Source of the DNA: Bacteroidia bacterium
Lineage (GTDB): Bacteria; Bacteroidota; Bacteroidia; Chitinophagales; Saprospiraceae
NCBI GenBank assembly: GCA_018680005.1
Contig: JAHHJQ010000390.1
Span: 1-52,840 of the forward strand
Length of the DNA: 52,840 nucleotides
Reading direction: 5' to 3'
The notes under the pieces are model-generated. The model made no database searches and had not been told where the DNA came from. It saw nothing but the letters and a program-made list of their open reading frames with translations. How positions within the stretch are numbered: the first letter of the stretch is position 1; every line of letters starts with the position of its first letter. This document shows positions 51,331 through 52,840 of this stretch, in pieces. The position numbers and the translations under genes were made by a program.

Positions 51331-52152
51331 ATGACCATTTTCAAATTTTTGTTGGCCCCTATATTATCCATTGTAACCATAACATTATGTTTGGCTGGTA
51401 GCCCCGGTGACAATGTCAAAATCACACAGAAAGAATTTGATGATAGAATCGAATTCTACGCGGTCAATCATAATCCCATTCCCGTATCCATCAGATTTAA
51501 ATTTGTAATGCGCGGATTAAAAGAAGCACAAACAGAACGAGAATACCAGGTAATCCATCCCAATACTTCAGAAAAGGTGGTAGCCGTTCTTTCAAAGACA
51601 GGACAAGCCTGGACCTACAAATACAATATGCAAGTGTATCTGGGAGATTTCTACAGTGGTGGTCATAACCAGGATCATATCTATCAACTGCCATTCGAAA
51701 AAGGCCAATCCTTTCTCCTTTCACAGGGGTATGATGGATCATTTTCTCATCATAAAATCAATGCCATAGACTTTACTATGCCGGAAGGTACCACGATCAA
51801 TGCCCTCCGGAATGGAATAGTGGCAGAGGTGATCGAACATAATGACCGTGGATGTGCAAGTCGTGAATGCCTGGACCTCGCAAATTCAATACTCATCTAT
51901 CATGAAGATGGTTCATTTGCACGATATGCCCACCTTCAAAAAAATGGCGCGCTCATAGAAATCGGGGAAATAGTAAAAGCCGGACAGGCCATTGGATTGA
52001 GTGGGAATACTGGTTGGTCTTCTCAACCGCACTTGCATTTTGCAATTTTCGAGATCCGGGAAGGTAACCTCATGTATTCATTACCTACATTATTCCAAAC
52101 CGAAACAGGTGTTACCTATCTGGAAGAAGGGAAATACTATAAGTGCCCTTAA
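51331..52152 (+). CDS. M23 family metallopeptidase
   Basis: The start is taken at ATG 51331 (MTIFKFLLAPILSIVTITLCLAG, a signal peptide); an in-frame TTG lies three codons earlier. The product has 273 residues. The LytM/M23 zinc motifs are HHKINAIDFTMPEGT (HxxxD type) and QPHLHFAIFE (HxH) near the C-terminus, with a YDGSFSHH segment before them. It should cut peptidoglycan cross-bridges in the periplasm. The N-terminal 120 residues are a beta-rich domain. It lies 64 bases after the S24 repressor gene on the same strand but has no evident link to it. Confidence 0.9.
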   Translation: MTIFKFLLAPILSIVTITLCLAGSPGDNVKITQKEFDDRIEFYAVNHNPIPVSIRFKFVMRGLKEAQTEREYQVIHPNTSEKVVAVLSKTGQAWTYKYNMQVYLGDFYSGGHNQDHIYQLPFEKGQSFLLSQGYDGSFSHHKINAIDFTMPEGTTINALRNGIVAEVIEHNDRGCASRECLDLANSILIYHEDGSFARYAHLQKNGALIEIGEIVKAGQAIGLSGNTGWSSQPHLHFAIFEIREGNLMYSLPTLFQTETGVTYLEEGKYYKCP

Positions 52153-52167
52153 TAGGAATATAAGCAG

Positions 52168-52623
52168 TTATATCCAGGCATCCACTAATCCTCCAATCAA
52201 AGTAAAACAAACTAACCAATATGAAATATTGATCGCAATATATTTCCAATTGAACTGAGCAAACAAGCCTAAAACCAAAACAACCGGAAGGGCAAAACCA
52301 ATTCCTAAAAACAGCCCGTGAAATGCGCCATGACCAAATGTATGATGACTATGTGTGGCTGGTCCTCCATTCTCTCCTGGATGCCAGTGAGCAATTTCAA
52401 CGGTTACCTGAAGAAAAAATGCAAGAATGATGCATGAAACAAATGACAAACCATAAATCAGAATCATATTTCCTTTAGACAGATCTTCTTCGGTCTTGCC
52501 TATTGCCTGCATCCAGGTTATGCCAAAAACTTTGGGGTTATACCAAATGAATCCGACAACAAATGGAATAATTCCTCCAACTACAGCAGCCAGTGGCTTT
52601 ATATGAGATAATACTTCTTCCAT
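52168..52623 (-). CDS. DUF1761 domain-containing membrane protein
   Basis: This 151-residue protein has four membrane helices and fits DUF1761: PLAAVVGGIIPFVVGFIWYNPKVFG at the N-terminus, where the FxxGxxWY motif is typical, KGNMILIYGLSFVSCIILAFFLQ in the middle, and ISYWLVCFTLIGGLVDAW at the end. A His-rich loop (HWHPGENGGPATHSHHTFGHGAFHG, listed by position about 79-103) lies between helices 2 and 3 and may bind metal. The function of the family is unknown. It converges with the M23 gene after 15 bases and lies 35 bases after the partial dehydrogenase gene on the same strand. Confidence 0.85.
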   Translation of the reverse strand: MEEVLSHIKPLAAVVGGIIPFVVGFIWYNPKVFGITWMQAIGKTEEDLSKGNMILIYGLSFVSCIILAFFLQVTVEIAHWHPGENGGPATHSHHTFGHGAFHGLFLGIGFALPVVLVLGLFAQFNWKYIAINISYWLVCFTLIGGLVDAWI

Positions 52624-52658
52624 AGCTTATGACTTAATATTGATCTGAAGTGAATGGA

Positions 52659-52840
52659 TTATCCTTCATAAAATATCCGATATATCGCGTCTGCCGCATC
52701 ATCAGAAACCAACATGGAACCGTCAGAAACAAATTCCAGATCAACCGGTCTTCCCCAGACTTCCTGTGTATCATCATTTAACCAGCCGGTTGCAAATGGT
52801 TCGTATCCCGTTGAATTCCCATTTTCGTCTAGAGTCACCC
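52659..52840 (-). CDS. PQQ-dependent sugar dehydrogenase-like protein, C-terminal end (5' part outside window)
   Basis: I translated this by hand from the window edge; about 60 residues and the TAA stop are visible. The sequence GRPVDLEFVSDGSMLVSDDAADAIYRIFYEG is the conserved C-terminal end of the glucose/sorbosone dehydrogenase (L-sorbosone dehydrogenase-like) six-bladed propeller, with GRPVD, the DGS-LVSDD block and IYRI. It is similar in kind to the propeller inside the large fusion at 8524-12219. The frame is open to the window edge. Signal peptide and other domains cannot be seen. Confidence 0.85.
   Translation of the reverse strand, partial: VTLDENGNSTGYEPFATGWLNDDTQEVWGRPVDLEFVSDGSMLVSDDAADAIYRIFYEG

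Overview
The window is a compact, low-GC stretch of a Bacteroidota chromosome. A marine or environmental Saprospiria-like lineage is my inference from gene content, not proven. Supporting signs are promoter -7 elements of the TAnnTTTG type, almost no Shine-Dalgarno sequences, a Rho factor with a long charged N-terminal insert, Bacteroidota families such as DUF2480 and the DUF5706 protein, a SAM-I riboswitch in front of metX, and lipoproteins with Cys lipoboxes. I see no rRNA, tRNA, CRISPR array, insertion sequence or prophage structural gene. The sequence reads as core genome with a few accessory cassettes.

Layout. Positions 1-602 hold the 5' part of rpoN (sigma-54). Positions 603-1402 are gene-poor, with one possible 42-residue membrane peptide and a strong terminator. 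Next come a DUF937 protein, an orphan Pycsar-effector-like (DUF5706) membrane protein, galE, an exported metallo-beta-lactamase-fold hydrolase and riboswitch-controlled metX. Positions 7046-12219 are a three-gene minus-strand unit: a large secreted cytochrome c/PA14/sugar-dehydrogenase/DUF1080 fusion, a YhhN lysoplasmalogenase and a methyltransferase. Positions 12336-22379 are mostly housekeeping: scpB, DUF2480, lytic transglycosylase, DksA-type zinc finger, rho, serS, YugP-type protease, frr, lpxH, methylmalonyl-CoA epimerase and a TauE/SafE transporter. Positions 22499-28344 carry a class III nucleotidyl cyclase with TPRs, AlkD, a RamB/ScfR-type regulator, a PqqB-like hydrolase and an exported hypothetical protein. 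The iscS-iscU-iscA operon is at 28736-30778. A short MutA-like protein and MeaB follow, giving together with the epimerase and the ScfR regulator a scattered propionyl/methylmalonyl-CoA theme. Then come a GH31 alpha-glucosidase, a small lipoprotein, a guanine-deaminase-like enzyme, a MORN-repeat caspase-like protease, ogt-kynU, ddl, a fragment of a lost short-chain dehydrogenase, a zinc-ribbon protein and a DPP IV-type peptidase.

The most interesting region is 45173-51266. A LexA-like XRE-S24 self-cleaving repressor is divergent from a minus-strand run of dinB (Pol IV), an SRAP/HMCES-type abasic-site crosslinking protein and a second DnaE-type polymerase. DinB, SRAP and DnaE each carry a sequence resembling a beta-clamp-binding pentapeptide (QMNLF, QMDLF, QRSLF); in SRAP it lies at the extreme C-terminus. 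This looks like a self-regulated damage-tolerance module comparable to ImuA-ImuB-DnaE2, with SRAP as a built-in abasic-site shield. The shared regulator holds a UUCG-capped palindrome that could be the operator.

The window closes with an M23 peptidase, a DUF1761 membrane protein and the C-terminal end of a PQQ-type sugar dehydrogenase that runs off the edge.
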